Origin: Oscillospiraceae bacterium
GTDB taxonomy: Bacteria > Bacillota > Clostridia > UBA1381 > UMGS1253
Length of the DNA: 34,207 nucleotides
Direction: 5' to 3'
NCBI GenBank assembly: GCA_015068725.1
Contig: SVKA01000020.1
Coordinates: forward strand, 1-34,207
The notes beneath the pieces were generated by a model. The model was not told the DNA's origin. It searched no databases and was given only the letters and a program-made list of their open reading frames with translations. Made by a program: the position numbers and the translations under genes. Position 1 is the first letter of the stretch. Each line of letters opens with the position of its first letter. Below are positions 1 to 7,570 of the stretch, one piece after another.

Positions 1-1
1 A

Positions 2-1093
2 GATGCATATCCCTATGGGCTTTTGGCAAAGCCGCTTGATGAGTGTGTGCGAATTCATTCTACATCGGGAACAACAGGACGCCGTGTAGTAGCTTTTTAT
101 ACACAAAATGACGTTGACCTTTGGGAGGACTGCTGTGCTCGTGCTATTGTTGCCGCAGGTGGCTCAAACAAAGACGTGTGTCAGGTAGCTTATGGCTATG
201 GCCTTTTTACAGGTGGTATGGGACTACACGGTGGAGCAAGTAAGGTTGGATGTCTTACACTTCCTATGTCATCAGGTAACACAGAACGTCAAATTCAGTT
301 CATGACAGATTTAAGCGCAACAATTCTTTGTTGTACACCGTCTTATGCTGCATACATCGGCGAAACGTTAAAAGAACAGGGCTATACGCCTGATGATATT
401 CCGTTAAAAGCAGGTATTTTTGGTGCAGAACCGTGGACAGAGGAAATGCGTAAGGGTATCGAGCAGACTCTTGGAATTAAGGCGTATGACATATATGGTC
501 TTACAGAAACAACAGGTCCCGGAGTTGCGTTTGAATGCTCGGAACAGACAGGTATGCACATAAATGAAGACCATTTCATTGCGGAAATTATTGACCCTGA
601 TACAGGTGAGGTGCTTCCGGAAGGTGAAAAGGGTGAGCTTGTATTTACATCGCTTGATAAAGAAGCATTCCCACTACTTAGATACAGAACGAGAGATATA
701 TGCATTCTTTCGAGAAAAAAATGCTCTTGTGGCAGAACTCTTATAAAAATGGCAAAGCCTATGGGCAGAACAGACGATATGCTTATTATAAGGGGAGTAA
801 ATGTATTCCCAAGCCAGATTGAAACAGTTCTTCTTAAAGAGGGATATGAACCAAACTATCAGATTGTTGTTGACAGAGCGAACAATACCGATATTTTTGA
901 GGTTAATGTTGAAATGTCACCCGAGCACTTTACTGATAAAGTGAGCGATGTTCTCAAAATGGAGAAATCACTTGCAAATGCGATGAAGATAATGCTTGGA
1001 ATCAATCCGTCGGTTCATCTTGTGCCGCCTAAGAGCATTGTACGAAGTGAAGGTAAAGCAGTTCGCGTTATTGACAAGCGTAAATTGATATAA
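2..1093 (+). CDS. paaK: Phenylacetate-CoA ligase, 5'-truncated by the window edge
   Basis: AMP-forming acyl-CoA ligase of the ANL superfamily. It activates phenylacetate or a related aryl acid to its CoA thioester in the cytoplasm. The reading frame is open back to base 2, so the gene starts outside the window. About 363 residues are present; the family usually has about 430, so roughly 70 N-terminal residues are missing. Visible motifs are the ATP-binding loop HSTSGTTGRR, the adenylation motif YGLTETTGPG, then YRTRD and GRTDDMLIIRGVNVFPSQIE, which leads into the C-terminal lid domain. It is followed after 15 bases by a tandem-ACT protein. That pair is common in anaerobes, often near indolepyruvate:ferredoxin oxidoreductase genes, which fits aryl acids made in amino acid fermentation (inference). 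The family is certain; the exact acid is not. Confidence 0.93.
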   Translation, partial: DAYPYGLLAKPLDECVRIHSTSGTTGRRVVAFYTQNDVDLWEDCCARAIVAAGGSNKDVCQVAYGYGLFTGGMGLHGGASKVGCLTLPMSSGNTERQIQFMTDLSATILCCTPSYAAYIGETLKEQGYTPDDIPLKAGIFGAEPWTEEMRKGIEQTLGIKAYDIYGLTETTGPGVAFECSEQTGMHINEDHFIAEIIDPDTGEVLPEGEKGELVFTSLDKEAFPLLRYRTRDICILSRKKCSCGRTLIKMAKPMGRTDDMLIIRGVNVFPSQIETVLLKEGYEPNYQIVVDRANNTDIFEVNVEMSPEHFTDKVSDVLKMEKSLANAMKIMLGINPSVHLVPPKSIVRSEGKAVRVIDKRKLI

Positions 1094-1108
1094 GAGAGGA
1101 GCTTTGAA

Positions 1109-1540
1109 ATGGCTATTAAACAATTAACAGTTTTTGTTCCAAACAGAAAAGGTACAATCGTATCGGTTACGGATATTTTAGCAAAAAATAATATCAACCT
1201 AAGAGCGCTTTCTATTGCAGAAACACAGGATTTTGGCATTTTGCGTCTTATTGTAAATGATGAAAAAACAGCCCAAAAAGTGCTTGAAGAGCAGGGTTAT
1301 CTTATCAAGATAGTTGATGTAGTTGGCGTAAAAATTGGCGATGCGCCCGGAAAGCTTACCGGTGCTCTTGATGTTTTGGATAAAGCCGATATAAATGTAG
1401 AGTATCTTTATGCATTTATGGCTCGCACAGAAAAGCATGCTTATGTAGTGCTTAGAGTTGAGAACAACAAAGAAGCAGAAATCAAACTTGAAAATGCGGG
1501 TTTTCACCTTATAACAGAGGCAGATATTAACAAGCTTTAA
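1109..1540 (+). CDS. Tandem ACT-domain protein paired with paaK
   Basis: A 143-residue protein made of two ACT domains, roughly residues 4-70 and 72-140. ACT domains bind small ligands, usually amino acids, and dimerise. No catalytic domain is attached, so a regulatory or ligand-sensing role is likely. The ATG follows GAGAGGAG with good spacing, 15 bases after the ligase stop, so the two genes are probably co-transcribed and translationally linked. Such stand-alone double-ACT proteins commonly sit beside phenylacetate-CoA ligase in Clostridia, where they may sense aromatic or branched-chain amino acids (inference from context). A bidirectional terminator follows within 30 bases of the stop. 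Confidence 0.85.
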   Translation: MAIKQLTVFVPNRKGTIVSVTDILAKNNINLRALSIAETQDFGILRLIVNDEKTAQKVLEEQGYLIKIVDVVGVKIGDAPGKLTGALDVLDKADINVEYLYAFMARTEKHAYVVLRVENNKEAEIKLENAGFHLITEADINKL

Positions 1541-1565
1541 AAAACAAAAAACATCTAACAAAAAA

Positions 1566-1595
1566 GAGATGATATTTTTAGTGATATCATCTCTT
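1566..1595. terminator. Bidirectional rho-independent terminator
   Basis: A perfect 11-bp stem (AGAGATGATAT with ATATCATCTCT) has an 8-base loop. A T run follows on the plus side, and an A run precedes it, which is the T run on the minus side. It lies between two convergent genes, the ACT protein and the ZIP transporter, and can end both transcripts. Confidence 0.9.
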
Positions 1596-1611
1596 TTTAA
1601 TTGATATAAAT

Positions 1612-2394
1612 TTATCCAAGTGCAACATCAAGTATCATCATAAGCACAAAGCCAACAGAAAACATGATTGTACCAATATTTGAGTGATTACCTTCAGACA
1701 TTTCAGGGATTAGCTCTTCTACAACGACATACATCATTGCACCTGCGGCAAAGCTTAAAAGATAGGGAAGTACGGGCACGAACAGGTTTGCAAAAAATAT
1801 TGTTAAAAGTGCGCCGACCGGCTCTACGATACCTGAAATAAGTCCGTACATAAAAGCTTTTGATTTTTTTGCACCGCCAGAAACCATCGGCATTGAAACG
1901 ATAGCACCTTCGGGAAAGTTTTGAATTGCAATACCTAGCGCAAGAACAAGTGCGCCTGATGCGGATATTGCAGCATTTCCGCTAAGCCATCCGGCAACAA
2001 CGACGCCAACTGCCATTCCTTCGGGAATGTTATGCAGTATTACCGCAAATACCATCATAGATGTCTTTTTAAAATTGCCTTTTATACCTTCTGCTTCATC
2101 TTTGCCAACATGCATATGTGGTATTGTCTTATCAAGCAGTAAAAGAAAGAATATTCCGATAAGAAAACCGATTGCTGCAGGTAAGAACGCAAGCTTGTCC
2201 ATATGCTGCGACTGCTCCATTGCAGGAATTAAAAGGCTCCACACAGATGCCGCGCTCATAACACCTGCTGCAAAGCCTGCGAGCGAACGGCGCAAAGCTT
2301 TATTCATTTCATTTTTTATAAAAAATACGCACGCGCTTCCAAGTGTTGTGCCCACAAATGGAAGAAAAATTGCTTGTAATGCTTGGGTATTCAA
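1612..2394 (-). CDS. ZIP-family divalent metal transporter (ZupT-like)
   Basis: A membrane transporter of about 260 residues with roughly eight hydrophobic segments. It carries the two metal-binding ZIP motifs, HNIPEGMAVG in the fourth segment and QNFPEGAIVS in the fifth. A short histidine-bearing loop (PHMHVGKDEAEG) lies between segments 3 and 4. The family imports zinc, iron or manganese into the cytoplasm; the metal cannot be told from sequence. I place the start at TTG 2394, because AGGAGG (minus strand, 2409-2404) lies nine bases before it. A longer frame beginning with TTG at 2412 would place that ribosome site inside the coding region. The gene diverges from the small gene at 2518, and no metal-regulator box was recognised between them. 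Confidence 0.88.
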   Translation of the reverse strand: MNTQALQAIFLPFVGTTLGSACVFFIKNEMNKALRRSLAGFAAGVMSAASVWSLLIPAMEQSQHMDKLAFLPAAIGFLIGIFFLLLLDKTIPHMHVGKDEAEGIKGNFKKTSMMVFAVILHNIPEGMAVGVVVAGWLSGNAAISASGALVLALGIAIQNFPEGAIVSMPMVSGGAKKSKAFMYGLISGIVEPVGALLTIFFANLFVPVLPYLLSFAAGAMMYVVVEELIPEMSEGNHSNIGTIMFSVGFVLMMILDVALG

Positions 2395-2517
2395 TTTGTT
2401 TGCCCTCCTCAAAATATAGTATGTTTAAATTAGCCTATCATATACAAACTTTAAAGTCAAGAAGTAGTATAAAAAAATTTTTTGTGCACATATTATTGGT
2501 GAAAGGAGAGGTTGCTT

Positions 2518-2952
2518 TTGACAAACAAAGACAGCGCGGAACTATTAAAACAATGTAACGCGGGCATAAAAATGGGAGTTGGCTCGATTGATGATGTGCT
2601 CGACAACATAAAAAGTGAGGACTTAAAAAATATTCTTTCTAAAAACAAAGAAGAGCATCAAAATCTTGGAAGCCGCACACACGAGCTTTTGGAGAAAATG
2701 GGAGAAGAGGGCAAAGAACCGAACCCTATGGCAAAGGGTATGTCATGGATAAAAACAAATGTGATGCTCTCAATAAATGATACCGATAATATGGTTGCAG
2801 ATTTGATTACTGATGGCTGTAATATGGGAGTAAAATCGCTAAACAGATATCTTAATCAGTATAAAGCGGCAGATGAGCAGTCGAAAAAGCTTGCAAAGCA
2901 GCTTATAGACCTTGAGCATCAGCTGACTATTGATATACGTCCGTATCTGTAA
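2518..2952 (+). CDS. Small helical protein, possibly ferritin-like, function unknown
   Basis: About 144 residues, almost wholly predicted helical, with no signal peptide and no membrane segment. The start is taken as TTG 2518, because AGGAG at 2504-2508 sits nine bases upstream; an earlier in-frame TTG at 2512 is too close to that site. Spaced acidic and histidine residues (KNKEEHQNLGSRTHELL near residue 45, and DLEHQLTIDIRP near the C-terminus) recall small four-helix, ferritin-like proteins of the DUF2383 type. A complete di-iron ligand set cannot be confirmed by eye. The gene stands alone, diverges from a ZIP metal transporter, and is followed by a strong terminator. A metal-related role would be pure inference. 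Confidence 0.7.
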   Translation: MTNKDSAELLKQCNAGIKMGVGSIDDVLDNIKSEDLKNILSKNKEEHQNLGSRTHELLEKMGEEGKEPNPMAKGMSWIKTNVMLSINDTDNMVADLITDGCNMGVKSLNRYLNQYKAADEQSKKLAKQLIDLEHQLTIDIRPYL

Positions 2953-3005
2953 TTTGATTGTTTGTTTAAAAATATATAAAAAACGGTCATTATGTGAAGC
3001 GATAT

Positions 3006-3045
3006 AATGATGGTAGACACAAAAAAGCGTCTGCCATCATTTTTT
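3006..3045 (+). terminator. Terminator hairpin overlapping a probable IS left end
   Basis: A 13-bp stem pairs 3006-3018 with 3029-3041. It has one T-G wobble and a 10-base loop, and runs into six T residues, so it makes a good terminator for the gene ending at 2952. Bases 3014-3026 (TAGACACAAAAAA) are also the exact reverse complement of 7424-7436, the right end of the IS fragment downstream. The hairpin therefore includes what looks like an IS inverted repeat. Confidence 0.75.
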
Positions 3046-3057
3046 ATGCTATACTTA

Positions 3058-3168
3058 GACTTACAAAAAGTCATTGATGAAAACGCACACTATTTTGATT
3101 ATATAAAAGCTATGCGAAAACTAAAAAGAAAACTGCCTGTTCAATACAGACTTGAACAGGCAGTTTAA
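3058..3168 (+). pseudogene. IS3-family transposase remnant, C-terminal 36 codons (copy 1)
   Basis: The frame from 3058 to the TAA at 3166-3168 encodes LQKVIDENAHYFDYIKAMRK and the following residues to EQAV. This matches the C-terminal tail of the larger fragment at 7165-7416. The aligned DNA at 3058-3180 and 7306-7428 differs at about 10 of 123 positions, with no gaps. Everything upstream of this tail is missing: a probable IS left end at 3011-3026 is followed almost directly by it, so the copy looks internally deleted. It cannot be active. Confidence 0.8.
3130..3166 (-). terminator. Terminator of the heparinase gene, formed inside the IS remnant
   Basis: A perfect 15-bp stem (3130-3144 with 3152-3166; core AACTGCCTGTTCAA) has a 7-base loop. 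Read on the minus strand it is followed by TTTTTA-type sequence, and it lies 30 bases past the stop of the minus-strand lyase gene, where a terminator is expected. The same palindrome occurs in IS copy 2 at 7379-7413 with three mismatched pairs. Confidence 0.75.
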
Positions 3169-3196
3169 AATATTCTTTTTCTGTTTAAAGTTAACT

Positions 3197-6100
3197 TTAT
3201 TTCTTTTCTGAGAATACAATCTCAACAAGCGAGTTCCACATATTTACACTGTTGCCATGACCACGGTATCTTACATATCTTCCGCTTGCGCCACCAAGAT
3301 CGAATCCCTCAAGGTTGCCTACAGGATATGTACCGCTTGTTTCACCGCCTTTTATAACACTTGTAAAGTTTATTCCGTCATCGGAAACGTCTATATCAAA
3401 CTTATACTTTCTCTTTTCGCCCTGCATAAACGAGAAGTAAACTTTGTCAAGCTTCTTTACCCTGCCAAGGTCATATATTCCCCACGCATCAAAATTGTCT
3501 GCACTTGATACACCCCAGTATGTGTCATAATCACCGTCATAACTTGCCGGAATATCGCGTCCTGGAGTTCCTTCAAAGCCGCTCATCTTTGCATCTGATA
3601 TTCCTATAACGTTTTTAACGCCCAAGCTTTTTTGTCCCTTTGACGATTTAATTCTTACCATCTTTGCAAATTCATCCCATGTAACTCTCGCTTCAAAGCT
3701 TTCAGCAACAAAACGTACAGGAATCACAAATCTGCCATCAATTATCATCGCAGGCACATCAAGCTCTACAGGTTCACCATCTACATAAGCCGTCGTTTGA
3801 TTTTCCGTAATCTTTATTTCTGTATATCCGTCATTTGCTACCGCAGTTGCAGTCTTCTCATCCCATTTTACATCTGCATTCATAGCCTCCAAAATCGCAC
3901 GCATCGGGATAAGAGTTCTTCCGTTGATGATTGTCGGAGGTACGTCAGAATATACAAAGTTATCGTTGTAGTAAAGTGATACGCCTTCAAGTTCCGGTGC
4001 ACCGCTATCTGTAAATTTCTTATCTGCGTTGTCGCTCACATATGTAAGCGTAACATTTCCCGCAGGAGCAGTAAAGTAGATTATACCGCCATCTTGCGAT
4101 GCAATCTGATTAGGAATTTCTTCTTCGCCTGCGCTGATGCTCCACGTACCTGCCTCAAGACCTGCAACGTTGATTTTAAGAGCCTGCTCACCACCAGGCA
4201 CTGTAAATGTTACTGTATCCTTTGTGCGAGCTTTGTTTTTATTAAACATTACAACTCTGTCAAAAATCTTTGCGCCTGCAAAGTTTTGTGTTTCAATAAG
4301 CGTTGCATTTTTAACCGCAGACTTATCGTCAGCATCGCCGACATACATTACATTTAACATATAGTCGGTTTTGCCTGTTGATTTTGGCATAATTTCAACT
4401 CTGCCCCAACCTGCCTCGAGGCTGTTATTGGGATCTACAGTTCTTTTTGCATCTGCGTTGCCTGTTGCAAGACCCAAATCCTGCATAAGCGGCCAGTTCT
4501 GGTTTTTGTTCCAGAAGCGTTTATCTGTGCCAGCAACTACTTTGCCATTTGCATCAAACTCTGCTCCGCCGATTTTTTCTATTTTTGCCTCTTTTGGAAG
4601 AAGTGTCTGATTTACAAGCTTACCATTGTAGTCGCCTTCAGTTCTTTTGATTGTTGTAACCTTTCCGTTAACCTCAGGCTCTTCTTCCGAGTGAAGAAGG
4701 AATGCTTTTTTCTTGCCACCTTCTTTTGTCGTTATCTTATCAAACACTATAAAAGCAGCCGGATTTTTCACATCACCTGTCGGAAGGAATATCATATGAC
4801 GAAGAACTTCTTCTACACCGTTATCAAACTTAGAGGTGTATGCATTTGCAATATCGCCCGCAAGATATGAATATTCAGGATACTGAACATCAGGTCCGAA
4901 CTCATGGCCTATAACATCCGCCCAATGGTTTTCCTGATTTGCCTGATATGCTTCCCATGTTGCATCCAATGTGTAGTGGTTCGAGCCTGTACCTTTATCA
5001 AAATCTCCACGTTCAAGGCCCTGGTTCTGATTTCCCCACTTATTAGCTTCTGTTTCGATTACAAGCGTATTGTGAGCAACAGACTGTGACATATAGTTTT
5101 GGTTTTGAGTAGATGAATGTTTTTCGTACCAACCGGAGTCATTTGCCAAAGGTCCTTTATAATAAATCATAAAGTGACCGCAGTCATAGTGAGTATGATT
5201 CATACCGTTATATTCAGTTATTGTCATTGTTGCCACAACATCATCTGATTTTGTACCCATGTCCCAGCCAGTACGTGCAATCATTTCACCTACCGGCGAC
5301 GCATGATATGTTGTAAGCGGAAGCTGTCCAATAGATACGTCTGTATCGATGTTCGGATTGTTCAACACAAGCATTTCAATCGGTGGAACATAGTTTACAG
5401 CATATGTAGGCTCAAAACCATCTTCGAGCAAAAATTCCTTTTTGATAATCGGATCACCACTTATAACTGATGACAGGAACATAACACCTCTCATATAACG
5501 CATATATGTTCCCTTTTTAGTCTGGTTAGGATAGTTATCCTCACCGTCAATCATAAGCATACCATCAGGACGACGACGATATATCCAGTCATATACCACA
5601 CTTACAAGGTCTTCTTCGTTGAAAAGTTCTGCGCCGCACATTTTCTTTACAAGAAGATGCGCATAAAGTTCCGACTTGTGACGAATATCAATTCCGTAAG
5701 CAGTACCCTGTGAGTGTGTGCCCGACTGATACCACCAATTTCTTAAATCAACACTTGATGGCGAGAATATCTTGCCACCTATCATGTTGTACGCATCAGG
5801 ATATTCATCATAACAAGCAATCGCCATTGTAAACCAGTCACCATAAAGCTGCATCTCTGCACCGTGACCGGATGTTATTTCCTGCACATCAGGTGGGAAA
5901 CCTACTTCCATCTGTGATGAGATGCCTTGGGCAAGATACATCATTTTTTCTTTGTCCTCAGCGGTCAACAGAGGATAACACCAGTCATATACCTGGCCCA
6001 TAGTTCTTATTACATGTCCTTCGTGACGACAGTTATCGCCCAAAGATTCAATATTAAGACTTTCCGCATATGTTTTTATTGCCGAGATTGCCTTTTTGCC

Positions 6101-7000
6101 ATTTTCTTCGTTGCCATAAAGCGCATAGTCAAGCGCTTTTGCCGCTATGTACTGAAGTCCCATAGCATCATAGTTTGGATCTTTATTTGCAAGCTCACCC
6201 GTGTATTCTTTTGCCTTAAGCTCGTTAAACGCAGCAACAAGAGTTGCCATTTCGGGATGCTCCATATTTTTCTTTATCTGCGGGATATCAGAAGCTCTGA
6301 AAAATACTCTTGGATGCTCCGGCGGAGGTGTTACTGTCGGAATAGCATAACGGTCCTCTGGAAGTTTTACCACTTTGCCCACGGTGGAAGGATCGGGAAG
6401 AGCGCCCGTTCCTTCGGGCGTATAGCCCATAACTTTCGTTATGACAATTTTATCAACCACAAAAGGATCCTCACGTGCAATCATACGAATTGTAGAGGTT
6501 TCTCCTGCCTTTTTTCCTGCAACAGTGATTTTTCTCCACTTGAAGTCAGATAAGCTTTCTGTACGTTCAAAGCCTATCTGAACATAACCCTTTGTAGCGG
6601 CTTTTTCCTGTATAGAACCATAGTCAAACCATATTGAGTCAGCACTTGGTCCTGCATATCTGATCCAGATAGCATATTTGCCATCTTGATCAAAGGTTAC
6701 TTTGAATCCTGCCTGTCCGGTTGTGTCCGGCGCCGGCTGATTCACATCTGTAAGTAAAAATTTTGCACTTTTTCTCGCAGAAGCATCTTTTGCGCTTTCA
6801 GTAGTTACATTCTGGTTGTCAATGATTATTTTTTCAACCTCAATTGCAACAGAGCCTGCCTCGGTATAAAACATAGGATAATCAGTTTTATCATCCGTTG
6901 CACTGGCAGCGCCTCCTACAATCGAAAGCGAACTAAACACGCTTACAAGCATTGTAAATGCAAGTATAAGCGTAATTGCTTTCCTTGTTCTCTTTAACAT
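3197..7000 (-). CDS. Exported multidomain heparinase II/III-like polysaccharide lyase
   Basis: A 1267-residue exported enzyme. A signal peptide covers about residues 1-34 (KRTRK, hydrophobic core, then GAASA). Next comes a beta-sandwich region resembling a carbohydrate-binding module (about 40-190). An alpha/alpha-toroid lyase domain covers about 225-540, with MGQVYDWCYPLL near 333-345 and WWYQSGTHSQGTAYG near 422-436. The heparinase II/III beta-sheet domain follows (about 560-990), with NHTHYDCGHF at 601-610 and HNTLVIE at 643-649. Two copper-amine-oxidase-N-type repeats cover 1005-1120 (NGRTLIPMRA and DGRFVIPVRF), and a discoidin/F5-8 type C domain covers about 1128-1267. It probably cleaves an acidic polysaccharide outside the cell or on its surface; the substrate is unknown. 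The start ATG follows AGGAGG at 7 bases. It has its own promoter and terminator, and is bracketed by IS3 remnants. Confidence 0.88.
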   Translation of the reverse strand: MLKRTRKAITLILAFTMLVSVFSSLSIVGGAASATDDKTDYPMFYTEAGSVAIEVEKIIIDNQNVTTESAKDASARKSAKFLLTDVNQPAPDTTGQAGFKVTFDQDGKYAIWIRYAGPSADSIWFDYGSIQEKAATKGYVQIGFERTESLSDFKWRKITVAGKKAGETSTIRMIAREDPFVVDKIVITKVMGYTPEGTGALPDPSTVGKVVKLPEDRYAIPTVTPPPEHPRVFFRASDIPQIKKNMEHPEMATLVAAFNELKAKEYTGELANKDPNYDAMGLQYIAAKALDYALYGNEENGKKAISAIKTYAESLNIESLGDNCRHEGHVIRTMGQVYDWCYPLLTAEDKEKMMYLAQGISSQMEVGFPPDVQEITSGHGAEMQLYGDWFTMAIACYDEYPDAYNMIGGKIFSPSSVDLRNWWYQSGTHSQGTAYGIDIRHKSELYAHLLVKKMCGAELFNEEDLVSVVYDWIYRRRPDGMLMIDGEDNYPNQTKKGTYMRYMRGVMFLSSVISGDPIIKKEFLLEDGFEPTYAVNYVPPIEMLVLNNPNIDTDVSIGQLPLTTYHASPVGEMIARTGWDMGTKSDDVVATMTITEYNGMNHTHYDCGHFMIYYKGPLANDSGWYEKHSSTQNQNYMSQSVAHNTLVIETEANKWGNQNQGLERGDFDKGTGSNHYTLDATWEAYQANQENHWADVIGHEFGPDVQYPEYSYLAGDIANAYTSKFDNGVEEVLRHMIFLPTGDVKNPAAFIVFDKITTKEGGKKKAFLLHSEEEPEVNGKVTTIKRTEGDYNGKLVNQTLLPKEAKIEKIGGAEFDANGKVVAGTDKRFWNKNQNWPLMQDLGLATGNADAKRTVDPNNSLEAGWGRVEIMPKSTGKTDYMLNVMYVGDADDKSAVKNATLIETQNFAGAKIFDRVVMFNKNKARTKDTVTFTVPGGEQALKINVAGLEAGTWSISAGEEEIPNQIASQDGGIIYFTAPAGNVTLTYVSDNADKKFTDSGAPELEGVSLYYNDNFVYSDVPPTIINGRTLIPMRAILEAMNADVKWDEKTATAVANDGYTEIKITENQTTAYVDGEPVELDVPAMIIDGRFVIPVRFVAESFEARVTWDEFAKMVRIKSSKGQKSLGVKNVIGISDAKMSGFEGTPGRDIPASYDGDYDTYWGVSSADNFDAWGIYDLGRVKKLDKVYFSFMQGEKRKYKFDIDVSDDGINFTSVIKGGETSGTYPVGNLEGFDLGGASGRYVRYRGHGNSVNMWNSLVEIVFSEKK

Positions 7001-7045
7001 ATTGATTCCTCCTTATGTATTTTTGGTTATATTACTTATAATATT

Positions 7046-7074
7046 AATATATAATATTTCGAACAAAAAATCAA
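7046..7074 (-). promoter_or_regulatory. Sigma-A-type promoter of the lyase gene
   Basis: On the minus strand, TTGATT (7074-7069), a 17-base spacer and TATATT (7051-7046) lie about 45 bases before the start codon. A second overlapping pair, TTGTTC-17-TATTAT, is also possible. The stretch is very AT-rich, so chance matches are easier than usual. Confidence 0.55.
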
Positions 7075-7164
7075 CATATTATGAGTATTGATTTTTGTCA
7101 TTTTTTTGTATGGTTTTTTTGGGGATGACTTTGTCTTTCCAGAGGTAGTTAGCCATAATACCGT

Positions 7165-7416
7165 TTGGATTTTGGGGATTACCTGCACCATCCTTATAGC
7201 CTTTATCAAAAGGCAGGAAAGCCGAGAGACAATGCAGTGATTGAATTGTTTTTTAGAAGATTTAAAGATGTTTTGTGTTCACACTTCCACTATTGGAAAT
7301 GTGATGACCTACAAAAAGTCATTGATGAAACCGTACACTATTTTAATTACATAAAACCTATGCAAAAACTAAAAAGAAAACCGCCTGTTCAATACAGACC
7401 TGAACAGGCAGCTTAA
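7165..7416 (+). pseudogene. IS3-family transposase remnant, C-terminal about 83 codons (copy 2)
   Basis: Encodes the end of an IS3/IS150-type integrase-core transposase. SLYQKAGKPRDNAVIELFF carries the third catalytic acidic residue (the E of DNAVIE), and the family tail runs through WKCDDLQKVIDETVHYFNYI to PVQYRPEQAA. The first two catalytic aspartates and the helix-turn-helix part are absent, so the protein is inactive. Upstream sequence (7081-7164) shows no left IS end. Downstream, the right terminal repeat survives at 7424-7438. The last 36 codons are about 92% identical in DNA to copy 1 at 3058-3168. Confidence 0.85.
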
Positions 7417-7423
7417 AATATTC

Positions 7424-7438
7424 TTTTTTGTGTCTACA
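7424..7438. repeat. Right inverted repeat of the IS3-type remnant
   Basis: TTTTTTGTGTCTACA ends in CA, as IS3-family right ends do, and lies 8 bases after the transposase stop. Thirteen bases (7424-7436) are the exact reverse complement of 3014-3026, the probable left end beyond the lyase gene. Confidence 0.6.
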
Positions 7439-7498
7439 AAGTATTGACTACTTCAGATATGCCAAGCCTTTTTATTTGAGCAAATTTGTGCAAAACAC

Positions 7499-7527
7499 TT
7501 GATTTTAACGCATTAAAGTATTATAAT
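7499..7527 (+). promoter_or_regulatory. Sigma-A promoter for the pyrophosphatase gene
   Basis: TTGATT (7499-7504), a spacer of exactly 17 bases, and a perfect TATAAT (7522-7527) lie about 44 bases before the start codon of ppa. The site lies outside the IS remnant, so the gene does not depend on the IS for expression. Confidence 0.8.
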
Positions 7528-7570
7528 AATACCATCATTTTTGCAACAGACGAAAAAAGGAGAAAACAAT

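Larger units (their letters stand above)
3011..7438. mobile_element. Possible passenger unit: lyase gene enclosed between IS3-type ends
   Basis: The lyase gene lies between a probable IS left end (TGGTAGACACAAAAAA at 3011-3026) and its inverted match at the right end (TTTTTTGTGTCTACA at 7424-7438). A transposase tail of the same IS lies just inside each end, both in plus orientation. This resembles an IS that carries a passenger gene, or two decayed IS copies that recombined around it. No complete transposase and no clear target-site duplication is visible, so present mobility is unlikely. Confidence 0.4.

Noticed and set aside
5927-6553. Long open frame opposite the lyase gene (about 208 codons, plus strand)
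   Set aside because: Fully inside the lyase gene on the other strand, with a composition rich in Cys, His and Arg and no recognisable domain; a shadow of the coding sequence.
7165-7416. Functional IS transposase
   Set aside because: Only the C-terminal part with the last catalytic residue remains; the first two acidic residues and the DNA-binding part are gone.
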